Positions 1 to 6,139 are shown, numbered from the stretch's first letter. The stretch: 7,463 nucleotides of DNA from JBFWRI01 sp050248995 (GCA_050248995.1 JBFWRI010000043.1:1-7463), one strand, 5' to 3'. Notes: a model not told the origin generated them from the sequence alone. Made by a program: numbers and translations.

Positions 1-5
1 ATAAT

Positions 6-1949
6 TTAAGCTTGGGTCGCCTTGCGCTGTGGCAGCACCACAACATTGGGGGCGGTCGTTCCGCCCGGTTGGTATTCCGGCACCAGAGTGGTGATTGATG
101 CCGCAAGTTCGGTATCGGTTGCGCCGCCGTTGGCAATCGTAATCAGGTTATTGACAGCGGGCGTCATTGTCGTGGCATCCTGTACACGCGGCGCTGCTAC
201 AAAAACGCCATCGACATCAGCCTGCACCAACTCGTTCGGGTCAAACAGCTCTTCGTACAGCTTTTCCCCGGGGCGCAGGCCTACAATATCGATCTTGATA
301 TCGTCGTCGGGGCGCAGGCCGGCAAGGCGGATCATCTGGCGGGCAAGGTCGATAATCTTCACTGGTTTTCCCATATCCAGCACGAAAATCTTGCCCCGGT
401 CGTTATTGCGCGAAAGGCCATAGGCTGACGCCTGCAGAACAAGCGAGATAGCTTCCTTCACCGTCATGAAATAACGTGTGATATCCGGGTGCGTCACCGT
501 CAGTGGACCACCGCGCTGCAATTGCTTCTGGAACAGCGGCACAACAGAACCGCTGCTGCCCAGTACATTGCCGAAACGCACGGTTAAAAAGCGGGTCGGG
601 CTACCGGGGACAAGGTCCATCGCCTGACAGTATGATTCCGCAACCCGCTTGGTGGCGCCCATGACGTTTGTGGGATTGATCGCCTTGTCAGTCGAGATCA
701 TCACCATCGCCCGGGCCTGCGCCAACCGTGCAGCGTCGGCCACGTTGCGTGTGCCCTGTACGTTTGTCAGTACGGCTTCGCGTATGTTGGTTTCAGCTAA
801 TGGTACATGCTTTAGCGCGGCAGCGTGGAACACCACGTCAGGCTGTTCGGTAATGAAAATGCTTTCCATACGCGAACGGTCACGTACGTCGGCCAGCAGT
901 GTATGAACATGGATGTCGCTGAATGTATCGCGGATATACTGGTCGATCGTATACAGGTTGAATTCGCCGTTATCGATCATCACCAGTTTGTGGGGATGCA
1001 GGGCGGCGATCTGCTGCACAAGCTCGCTGCCGATGGTGCCGCCAGCTCCGGTAACAATCACCCGCTTGCCTTGAACAAGCGCGCGAATGTCATCGATACG
1101 CAGATTAGTTTCGGGGCGGCCCAGCAAATCTTCCACTGCTATAGGACGAATTAGCGCAGGGCCGGCTTCCAGCGACAGGCGTAATTCGGTAATGCTTGGC
1201 AGGCGTCCCAGCGGCAGGTCTAGCCGGTTTGATATATCCATCGCCTTGCGCAGCTGGTCTGAGCTGTAGTTCGTCGGCGCCCGCGTCAAAATCAGTTTTG
1301 CCGGCCGGTTCCCCGCTCTTTCGAGGCTTGTTATCAATGCTGGCAGGTCATCGATCGTGCCAAGCACGTTGACGTTATGTACCTTACGGCCGACACGGCC
1401 ACCCTTGTCGTCAATCAGGCCGACAATGCGCCATGCTGCTTTCGGATCGCGCGCAGCGGTGCGGATAAAGATTTCAGCCTCGTCGCCAACGCCCAGCAGC
1501 AGGATAGGACTGGCCTGACCCGTACGGCTCCAGATCCGCGTCAGGCGCTGTTCGCGGAACAGGCGGTAGCCGATGCGGCTGGCAGCCAGCAGGCACGGCA
1601 GGATGAAAAGCAGCAATGCGGGTAACGAACGTGGCACGGCGTCGCCACGCGTGAGCACAAAAACCGCGACAACAAACAGGAAGATACTGGTCAATGACGC
1701 GCGGACAATCACCGTCATGTCGTGCAGCGATGTATAGCGCCACACGCCGCGGTACAGGCCCATCGCACAGAAAGTGGCTGCGCACATACCCAGATAAATA
1801 CCAAAAGCGATCCATGCTTCGGGCTGCGGCAGCTTCAGTGCATCCACGCCAAGGCGCAGGTAAAGCGCCAGCGCATAAGCGACAGCAGCCATCAATACAT
1901 CGTGCGTAATGATGATGCTGTGACGCAGGATAACGCCCTGGAATTTCAT
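6..1949 (-). CDS. Membrane-anchored nucleotide-sugar 4,6-dehydratase (WbpM/FlaA1/PglF/CapD-like polysaccharide biosynthesis protein)
   Basis: This 647-residue protein has the full large-family architecture. Four hydrophobic segments lie at about residues 13-33, 46-64, 83-101 and 107-126. They are followed by a CoA-binding/Rossmann-like region (LLLGVGDEAEIF, about 150-161) and a C-terminal extended-SDR domain with the NAD(P) motif GAGGTIG at 301-307. The catalytic region reads STDKA at 419-423 and MGATK at 430-434, so Met430 replaces the usual SDR Tyr and Lys434 follows, as in WbpM and PglF. The family converts UDP-GlcNAc-type sugars to 4-keto-6-deoxy intermediates at the inner membrane for O-antigen, capsule or glycoprotein glycans. 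The exact substrate cannot be read from sequence. I chose the ATG at 1949. An in-frame TTG at 2012 would add 21 residues but would run into the divergent gene. No strong ribosome binding site precedes 1949. The 45 bases at 1950-1994 must hold both divergent start regions. Confidence 0.95.
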   Translation of the reverse strand: MKFQGVILRHSIIITHDVLMAAVAYALALYLRLGVDALKLPQPEAWIAFGIYLGMCAATFCAMGLYRGVWRYTSLHDMTVIVRASLTSIFLFVVAVFVLTRGDAVPRSLPALLLFILPCLLAASRIGYRLFREQRLTRIWSRTGQASPILLLGVGDEAEIFIRTAARDPKAAWRIVGLIDDKGGRVGRKVHNVNVLGTIDDLPALITSLERAGNRPAKLILTRAPTNYSSDQLRKAMDISNRLDLPLGRLPSITELRLSLEAGPALIRPIAVEDLLGRPETNLRIDDIRALVQGKRVIVTGAGGTIGSELVQQIAALHPHKLVMIDNGEFNLYTIDQYIRDTFSDIHVHTLLADVRDRSRMESIFITEQPDVVFHAAALKHVPLAETNIREAVLTNVQGTRNVADAARLAQARAMVMISTDKAINPTNVMGATKRVAESYCQAMDLVPGSPTRFLTVRFGNVLGSSGSVVPLFQKQLQRGGPLTVTHPDITRYFMTVKEAISLVLQASAYGLSRNNDRGKIFVLDMGKPVKIIDLARQMIRLAGLRPDDDIKIDIVGLRPGEKLYEELFDPNELVQADVDGVFVAAPRVQDATTMTPAVNNLITIANGGATDTELAASITTLVPEYQPGGTTAPNVVVLPQRKATQA

Positions 1950-1994
1950 ACGATTTATGTAGCAAATAATCAGGGTCGGCTGTAGGGTAATTTT

Positions 1995-2594
1995 ATGCCG
2001 CAAGCCCTTCAATTACCTATGGATTTAAACGAGTCGCTGCCGTTTGTGCCGTACCAGCTGCCAACCCTGCCGTGGAACGGGCTGGCGTTATGCGGCGAGG
2101 CACCGGGCGCCGAGGAAGTCCGGCAGCAGCGCCCGTTCTGTGGCCGCAGCGGCAAACTGCTGGATGAAGTTCTGGCAGACCTGAAAATAGAACGGCATGC
2201 GCTGCTGATTTTAAACGTGTTCGGCTATCAGCCGCCCGGCAACAAGGTCGGGCATTTTTTCGCCAGTAAACGCAGCGGTATTCCGCTAGATGAATCGTAT
2301 GGTAAGTACGGCAGTGCCTATGTGCAAAAGCAGCATGCGCCTGAACTGGAGCGTTTGCGCGCAGCCCTGAAAGAGCATAAGCCGAAGGCTGTGGTTACAC
2401 TGGGCCGCACGCCTTTGTGGGCGTTAACCGGCTATAATGGGCCTATGGGCGTTATCCGGGGTCAATGGCAGCAGTGTTCGCTTGTTGAAAGTATTCCGGT
2501 TATGCCATCATGGCACCCGAGCTTCATTATCCGTGGTAACTGGAGCGAGAAGAAGATACTGGCTGAAGATATTCAAACTGCACTTAACAAGTAA
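1995..2594 (+). CDS. Uracil-DNA glycosylase superfamily protein, family-4-like but without Fe-S cysteines
   Basis: The 199-residue product carries the superfamily motifs in order: GEAPGAEE (34-41, family-4-like motif A), PFCGRSGKLLD (47-57), NVFGYQPPGNK (74-84), VVTLGRTPLWALTG (133-146) and WHPS (173-176, the C-terminal motif near the base and DNA backbone). The family removes uracil from DNA as the first step of base excision repair. Classical family 4 enzymes hold a 4Fe-4S cluster through two N-terminal Cys, the Cys of a KCRPP-type motif, and one more Cys. Here the N-terminus has no CxxC and KCRPP reads GYQPP. Only three scattered Cys remain (33, 49, 161), so a cluster is unlikely. From memory, the GKYG...ELERL...LGRTPLWALTG layout resembles phage and plasmid members. 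AGGG at 1984-1987, 7 bases before the ATG, supports this start. Activity on uracil is inferred. Confidence 0.85.
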   Translation: MPQALQLPMDLNESLPFVPYQLPTLPWNGLALCGEAPGAEEVRQQRPFCGRSGKLLDEVLADLKIERHALLILNVFGYQPPGNKVGHFFASKRSGIPLDESYGKYGSAYVQKQHAPELERLRAALKEHKPKAVVTLGRTPLWALTGYNGPMGVIRGQWQQCSLVESIPVMPSWHPSFIIRGNWSEKKILAEDIQTALNK

Positions 2595-2595
2595 T

Positions 2596-2615
2596 TTTTT
2601 GAAGGACTTCGAAAA
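2596..2615 (+). promoter_or_regulatory. Hairpin carrying the ribosome binding site of the 75-residue ORF
   Basis: TTTTTGAA at 2596-2603 can pair with TTCGAAAA at 2608-2615 across the loop GGAC, giving 8 pairs with one G-T wobble. The Shine-Dalgarno-like GAAGGA (2601-2606) lies partly in the stem and partly in the loop. The A of the ATG at 2615 is the last paired base. The stem is AT-rich and would be weak. It could tune translation or be chance. The Shine-Dalgarno spacing itself (8 bases) is good. Confidence 0.35.
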
Positions 2616-2842
2616 TGTATAAGCCTTATGACAATCAGGGTGGCGGTGACATGCCGTGGGGGCCAAAAGGTCCACGCAAGGGCATGGCTTGGATGCGTGG
2701 GCAGCGTCACTATGGCCCGGCACTGTGTGTTCAAGTCCCAAAAGAAAATAAGCCTTTGAAGCCAAGGTCAGGCAGTGGCGTATCGTGCAGCACAAATGTG
2801 GCGGCCAATAGGGCCACATTACCCAACGCTGCCCGCTGGTAA
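2615..2842 (+). CDS. Small basic hypothetical protein, 75 residues
   Basis: I do not recognise this protein. It starts 20 bases after the glycosylase-like gene with a good Shine-Dalgarno (GAAGGA, 2601-2606), so the two are probably cotranscribed. It ends one base before the stop of the opposing epimerase gene. The first 35 residues are rich in Gly, Pro, Trp, Met and Arg/Lys (GGGDMPWGPKGPRKGMAW at 9-26). The remainder is low-complexity, Lys/Pro/Ser-rich and then Ala/Asn-rich, with no clear domain, signal peptide or membrane segment. Its 3' end overlaps an inverted repeat. It may be a real small DNA-associated or unknown protein, a decayed gene whose second half reads out of frame, or a non-coding stretch. 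The ribosome binding site is the main support. Confidence 0.4.
   Translation: MYKPYDNQGGGDMPWGPKGPRKGMAWMRGQRHYGPALCVQVPKENKPLKPRSGSGVSCSTNVAANRATLPNAARW
2795..2820. repeat. Inverted repeat at the 2842/2844 convergent junction
   Basis: AATGTGGC (2795-2802) and GCCACATT (2813-2820) are perfect reverse complements, 8 bases each, with a 10-base loop. An outer partial stem is possible: GGCAG 2771-2775 with CTGCC 2829-2833, and CGT 2779-2781 with ACG 2826-2828. Read on the minus strand, the hairpin begins about 24 bases after the epimerase stop and is followed by TGTG, not a T-run. It is therefore at best a weak terminator for the epimerase transcript. It lies inside the 75-residue ORF on the plus strand. 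Confidence 0.5.
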
Positions 2843-2843
2843 A

Positions 2844-3836
2844 TTATCCCCACACATCTGCACCGTAGGGCAGCAGCATATCGTTTTCAAATACAAGGGA
2901 TGGCGTGGAATCAGCGCCCAGCAGGCGTGCGCCGTCCAGGTCGGCAATCTCGGCGCCCTGTGCCACCAGGAATGCGGGGGCAGAGGCCAGCGATGGTTCC
3001 ACCATGCAGCCGACCATGATTTTCAGGCCCATGCGTTTGGCGCTATCCTTCAGGGCCAGCGCTTCCGTCAGCCCGCCGGTTTTTGGCAGCTTAATGTTGA
3101 TGCCCTGATAACGGGCGGCGATGCGCGGCAGGTCGGCGCGCGTGTGCATGGCTTCGTCGGCATAAATGGGGCAGGCGGCATGGATATCCAGCAGGGCTTC
3201 GTCCTGCGCTGCCGGCAACGGCTGTTCCAGCGCAATCACATTGACCCTGGCGATTTCCGGCAGCATGGCTTTCAGTGTTTCAACACTCCAGCCTTCGTTG
3301 GCGTCGATAATCAATGTGGCGCCGGGTGCTGCTGCGGCTACAGCGTGCAGGCGTTCAATATCGTCCGCCAGCGTACCGCCCAGCTTCAGTTTCAGCTGGC
3401 CGGTCATGCCGCGCGCGCGTTCGGCCATCTTGTCGACGGTATCAAGGCTGATGGTGGTATGCGATACGCGCACGGCTTTGGGGGCCGGCAGGTTCAGCAT
3501 TTCCCACACGCGTTTTCCAGCCTGCTTGGCGCGCAGGTCCCATAAGGCACAATCCAGCGCGTTGCGCGCACCGCCCGCCGGCAGTAGCTCCTGCAGTTCG
3601 GCGATGGTTATATTGCTTTCCAGTTTCGGGGCGGCGCGGGCGATTTCAGCGCTCACGCTTTCAAGGCTTTCACCATAGCGGCTGACCGTAATTGTTGCGC
3701 CATACCCATATGCATCATTCATGCGTAACCCGGCGTGCACGGCATTGGCCTGCGTATAGCTGCCGCGCGCAATGGCAAAGCCTTCGCCGGCGATGGGGTA
3801 TGCCTGAACATACTGAATTAGGCCCAATTTCTGCAT
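2844..3836 (-). CDS. Dipeptide epimerase, enolase superfamily (Ala-Glu epimerase / DgcA-like racemase)
   Basis: This 330-residue protein is full length for the muconate-lactonising subgroup of the enolase superfamily. The first catalytic pair is K149-L-K151 (QLKLKLGG). Mg2+ ligands are Asp178 (IDANEGW), Glu204 (LEQPL) and Asp227 (ADEA). The opposing base is Lys249 (INIKLPKTGG). D299-L-D301 matches the DxD motif by which dipeptide epimerases bind the substrate ammonium group. The family epimerises L-Ala-D/L-Glu and related dipeptides from murein turnover, in the cytoplasm. The overall sequence also follows alphaproteobacterial proteins named DgcA, described as N-acetyl-D-Glu racemase. Its usual partner DgcN is not in the window, so I give no symbol. 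The ATG at 3836 has no strong Shine-Dalgarno. The gene is divergent from the ferredoxin reductase over only 40 bases (3837-3876). Confidence 0.92.
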   Translation of the reverse strand: MQKLGLIQYVQAYPIAGEGFAIARGSYTQANAVHAGLRMNDAYGYGATITVSRYGESLESVSAEIARAAPKLESNITIAELQELLPAGGARNALDCALWDLRAKQAGKRVWEMLNLPAPKAVRVSHTTISLDTVDKMAERARGMTGQLKLKLGGTLADDIERLHAVAAAAPGATLIIDANEGWSVETLKAMLPEIARVNVIALEQPLPAAQDEALLDIHAACPIYADEAMHTRADLPRIAARYQGINIKLPKTGGLTEALALKDSAKRMGLKIMVGCMVEPSLASAPAFLVAQGAEIADLDGARLLGADSTPSLVFENDMLLPYGADVWG

Positions 3837-3876
3837 GATTAAGCAGTAGCAGCGCTATGCGTTTTTTGCTAGATAG

Positions 3877-4926
3877 ATGCGCATGAGCGAACCCATCCAG
3901 ACAGACGTTATTATCATTGGCGCTGGCCCGTGCGGCCTGTTTGCCGTGTTCGAACTTGGCCTGAACGACATGCGCGCGCACGTTGTCGATATTCTTGATA
4001 AGCCGGGCGGCCAGTGCGCCGAATTGTATCCGGAAAAGCCGATTTACGACATTCCGGCGCTACCGATGTGCACCGGCGCCGAACTGGTTGAAAGGCTGAT
4101 AGAGCAAGGCAAGCCGTTCAATCCCACGCTTCATCTGGGTCATATGGCCGAAAAGCTGGAACGCGTGAATGACAAGTGGCAGCTGACAACCGATCAGGGT
4201 TTGGTGCTGGCCGCGCCCGTCGTGGTTCTTGCGGCGGGCGGTGGCAGCTTTGTGCCGAAGAAGCCGCCATTGGCCGGTATCGAAGCTTTTGAAAATGAAT
4301 CAGTGTTCTACGCCGTGCGCCAGAAAGACCGCTTTGCCGGTAAAACCGTGATGATTGCCGGCGGCGGGGACAGCGCGCTGGACTGGACGTTGGCCCTGCA
4401 GCCAATCGCACAGAAGATTATCCTTGTTCACCGCCGCGACGAATTCCGCGCTGCGCCCGACAGCGTGGCAAAAATGCGGGCGCTGGTGGCAGCAGGGCAG
4501 GTGGATTTGCAGATTGCTCAGTTGGCGGCTGTCAGCGGGCAGGGCAACAAACTGCAGCAAGTTACGTTGAAGCGCGACGATGGTTCAGAGGCCCATATCC
4601 TGTGCGATGCTTTATTGCCGTTCTATGGCCTGACCATGAAGCTGGGCCCGATTGCTGATTTCGGCATCAACCTGCATGAAAACCACATTCCGGTAGATAC
4701 CGCGACGTTTGAAACCAGCACACCGGGTATTTTCGCGATTGGCGATATCAATAACTATCCGGGCAAGCTGAAGCTGATCCTGTCGGGCTTCCACGAAGCC
4801 GCGCTGATGAGCAAGAAAGCGTTTGAATACGTACATCCCGGCAAGCGTTTCCGCTTCCAGTATTCAACCAGCAGCAGTGATTTGCATAACAAGCTGGGCG
4901 TTAAAGACGCGGGTAAGGCAGCTTAG
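3877..4926 (+). CDS. Ferredoxin-NADP+ reductase, thioredoxin-reductase-like type
   Basis: The 349-residue protein is a two-dinucleotide-domain flavoenzyme. It has the FAD motif GAGPCG (15-20), GGQC (44-47), the NADPH-binding GGGDSALD (162-169) with HRRDEFRA (185-192), and the second FAD motif GIFAIGDINNYPG (284-296). It lacks the CxxC redox pair of thioredoxin reductase. It keeps the aromatic, Ser-rich tail (FRFQYSTSSSDLHNKLGV, 325-342) that covers the flavin in YumC-like reductases. It moves electrons between NADPH and ferredoxin or flavodoxin in the cytoplasm. A matching 2Fe-2S ferredoxin lies 0.7 kb downstream on the same strand. The ATG at 3877 is used. The next in-frame ATG at 3883 is equally possible because neither has a clear ribosome binding site. 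Its stop (4924-4926) overlaps the opposing gene's stop (4923-4925) by two bases. Confidence 0.94.
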   Translation: MRMSEPIQTDVIIIGAGPCGLFAVFELGLNDMRAHVVDILDKPGGQCAELYPEKPIYDIPALPMCTGAELVERLIEQGKPFNPTLHLGHMAEKLERVNDKWQLTTDQGLVLAAPVVVLAAGGGSFVPKKPPLAGIEAFENESVFYAVRQKDRFAGKTVMIAGGGDSALDWTLALQPIAQKIILVHRRDEFRAAPDSVAKMRALVAAGQVDLQIAQLAAVSGQGNKLQQVTLKRDDGSEAHILCDALLPFYGLTMKLGPIADFGINLHENHIPVDTATFETSTPGIFAIGDINNYPGKLKLILSGFHEAALMSKKAFEYVHPGKRFRFQYSTSSSDLHNKLGVKDAGKAA

Positions 4927-5273
4927 TCGAATCCCCAGACGTCGAAGTCCAGTCCGCCAACGCGTTTGGGTGCTGCTGCAGTCTTGGGATGCAATACGGT
5001 AACAGTTGCGCCTAACCGCGATGCATTGCGGTAAAAATTGTCATGCACACGACCCGCTGCAGCCATCACTTCGTTATAGTTCTGGACACGGTTAGGGCCC
5101 AGACTCTTGAGAATCTCAATGGTACGCGGCATCGCATTCATGAGTTCTGTAATGCTGTCGGCGTTCAGGTTTGCGCTTGTAGCAAGCGTAAGCGCAACTG
5201 TTCCCAGATCGTCTATATACGTAGGCTGTTCGGGGGCTTTTTTGTGGGCATCAGAAAATTGAACAACCGACAT
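4923..5273 (-). CDS. Hypothetical protein, 116 residues (orf116)
   Basis: I do not recognise a family. It begins 4 bases after the stop of the upstream small gene, so the two are probably translated from one mRNA. A short AAGG lies just ahead of the ATG. Residues 39-88 look helical and amphipathic (DSITELMNAMPRTIEILKSL followed by NYNEVMAAAGRVHDNFYRN). A Lys/Ala/Pro linker at about 97-104 leads to an aromatic acidic tail, GGLDFDVWGFD (106-116). There is no signal peptide, membrane segment or Cys. Codon use looks protein-like throughout, and the reading frame fills the gap exactly between the upstream gene and the reductase stop. It is probably a small soluble cytoplasmic protein. Its place between a ferredoxin reductase and a ferredoxin is suggestive but does not prove a redox role. 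Confidence 0.7.
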   Translation of the reverse strand: MSVVQFSDAHKKAPEQPTYIDDLGTVALTLATSANLNADSITELMNAMPRTIEILKSLGPNRVQNYNEVMAAAGRVHDNFYRNASRLGATVTVLHPKTAAAPKRVGGLDFDVWGFD

Positions 5274-5277
5274 GGCC

Positions 5278-5547
5278 TTAGCCTAGATTATCGCCGGGGG
5301 GTTTGCGAAACCCGAAGGCGCCCCAGTCTTGTGAAAGCGTTGGAACAAAAGCATCCGGGTCTTCAAAGCCGTCATCCGAAATTACCGGACGAGTATCATG
5401 AAGTAGTTGTTCGGGCGCATATGTCTCTGATGGAAGTGTATGGCGTGGCGGGCGGGCCAGATGAGAAGGGAAAGCGGTAACAGTGTCTGCCACGCCTTCT
5501 TCTACAGTGGTGTTGGCATGAACTTTCTGGGCAACGTCATCTGTCAT
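5278..5547 (-). CDS. Hypothetical acidic protein, 89 residues (orf89)
   Basis: I do not recognise a family. The ATG at 5547 has AGGG a few bases upstream (CTAGGGCGCC before the ATG), which supports the start. The protein is acidic, Pro-rich and probably mostly unstructured: PSHLARPPRHTLPSET (27-42), then SDDGFEDPDAF (57-67), then DWGAFGF (74-80) near the C-terminus. It has no Cys, signal peptide or membrane helix. It is the first gene of a two-gene unit with orf116 (4-base gap) and is transcribed away from the ferredoxin gene. The DWGAFGF segment resembles the DVWGFD tail of orf116, which may point to a shared binding partner. It could be a lineage-restricted gene. Confidence 0.62.
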   Translation of the reverse strand: MTDDVAQKVHANTTVEEGVADTVTAFPSHLARPPRHTLPSETYAPEQLLHDTRPVISDDGFEDPDAFVPTLSQDWGAFGFRKPPGDNLG

Positions 5548-5647
5548 GGCGCCCTAGATATCACTTTTCGAGCTGATGCGCAAAAGTCGGAATTACTTGC
5601 CTTATTAACCCCTTGAACTTTTGGCCAAATTCCGGCACAACCACGGC
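5548..5647. promoter_or_regulatory. Divergent control region of orf89/orf116 and the ferredoxin gene
   Basis: These 100 bases must contain the starts of transcription for both sides unless either is read through from outside. CAAAAGT (5581-5587) and ACTTTTG (5617-5623) are exact inverted repeats. So are CGGAATT (5588-5594) and AATTCCG (5628-5634). The two pairs are interleaved in the order A, B, A', B'. TTTGGCCAAA (5620-5629) is a 10-base palindrome. On the minus strand, TTTGGC and TAATAA lie 16 bases apart as a weak promoter candidate for orf89. I found no convincing -35/-10 pair for the ferredoxin. Confidence 0.4.
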
Positions 5648-5962
5648 ATGAAAATAACGGTTATAGATGAAAAGGGCGCTGCCCGCGAACTTGAAGCTTC
5701 CCCCGGCATGAAGGTGCTGGAGGCCATGCAGGATGCCAACTTGCCTGTCTTAGCCCAGTGTGGCGGAAGCTGTGCCTGTGCCACATGCCACGTTTATGTG
5801 GATGCTGCGTGGGTTAACAAAATTCCGCAGCCCAGTGAAGATGAATCCGCCATGCTGGATGGTGCCTTTGACGTTACCAACGAGTCGCGCCTGGCCTGCC
5901 AGATCGAACTGACCGACGAATTGGATGGCCTGAAGGTCACCATGGCGCCCGGTTCGTTCTAG
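5648..5962 (+). CDS. 2Fe-2S ferredoxin, adrenodoxin type
   Basis: The 104-residue protein has the cluster ligands Cys38, Cys44 and Cys47 (CGGSCACATC) and Cys84 (RLACQI), the C-x5-C-x2-C...C spacing of adrenodoxin-type ferredoxins. HVYVD follows the cluster loop, and the acidic stretch PSEDESAMLDGAFDV (62-76) matches the helix that binds redox partners in this family. Bacterial members donate electrons to cytochromes P450, to Fe-S cluster assembly or to other oxidoreductases. The specific partner cannot be told, but a ferredoxin-NADP+ reductase encoded 0.7 kb upstream on the same strand is the obvious electron source. The ATG at 5648 gives the usual family N-terminus (MKITVID). A TTG at 5621 would add nine atypical residues. 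Neither start has a strong ribosome binding site. The stop lies 3 bases from that of the opposing ORF. Confidence 0.93.
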   Translation: MKITVIDEKGAARELEASPGMKVLEAMQDANLPVLAQCGGSCACATCHVYVDAAWVNKIPQPSEDESAMLDGAFDVTNESRLACQIELTDELDGLKVTMAPGSF

Positions 5963-5965
5963 GGC

Positions 5966-6139
5966 CTACTTCCAGATAATCCTGCACACCAATCGTGGAA
6001 ACGCGATGATCTGCGCTTCGGGCGTGCCATGGTGAAAGAAGTTCTCAAGCGCGATATCCAGCTGCTTATCGCGTGCCGCTTGGGCTGCAATCATCTCCAG
6101 CGTAAAAAGCTCGCAATCAGAATCGAATCCGGAACCCAT
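5966..6139 (-). CDS. Small hypothetical protein, 57 residues
   Basis: I do not recognise it. The protein starts MGSGFDSDCELF, has an Ala/Gln-rich probably helical middle (LEMIAAQAARDKQLDIALENF, with one break) and ends with a hydrophobic basic tail (IIAFPRLVCRIIWK). I chose the ATG at 6139 because GGGGGG lies 4 bases ahead of it and a promoter-like pair lies upstream. ATGs at 6178 (70 residues) and 6307 (113 residues, overlapping the ABC gene) are in frame but have no ribosome binding site. It may follow the ABC transporter in the same direction or have its own promoter. The coding potential is plausible but not strong. Confidence 0.4.
   Translation of the reverse strand: MGSGFDSDCELFTLEMIAAQAARDKQLDIALENFFHHGTPEAQIIAFPRLVCRIIWK

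Noticed and set aside
1474..1965. 163-codon minus-strand open frame inside the dehydratase gene
   Set aside because: It is an out-of-frame shadow of the real membrane domain, rich in Arg/Cys/His with no family likeness.
1950..2012. 21-residue N-terminal extension of the sugar dehydratase from a TTG
   Set aside because: It uses a rare start, overlaps the divergent glycosylase-like gene whose start has a Shine-Dalgarno, and adds residues before the first membrane segment that the family does not need.
2727..2739. GTGTTCAAGTCCC resembles a tRNA T-loop
   Set aside because: The bases on either side do not form a 5-pair T-stem, and there is no acceptor stem, anticodon arm or CCA-like end nearby.
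2775..3545. 256-codon plus-strand open frame across the epimerase gene
   Set aside because: It is antisense to a clear enolase-superfamily protein with all catalytic residues. The translation is His/Gln/Gly-rich shadow sequence.
5273..5280. orf89 and orf116 as one gene split by a frameshift
   Set aside because: orf89 has its own stop and orf116 its own ATG 4 bases later with AAGG upstream. Each reads as a complete small protein.
5043..5480. 145-codon plus-strand open frame antisense to orf116 and orf89
   Set aside because: It has no ribosome binding site, and its composition is shadow-like. The two minus-strand frames have better starts, tight coupling and more natural composition.
5759..5788. 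Extra Cys42 in the ferredoxin cluster loop as a sign of an unusual cluster
   Set aside because: A fifth Cys at this place (CGGxCACATC) is common in alphaproteobacterial adrenodoxin-type ferredoxins. The four standard ligands are spaced normally.
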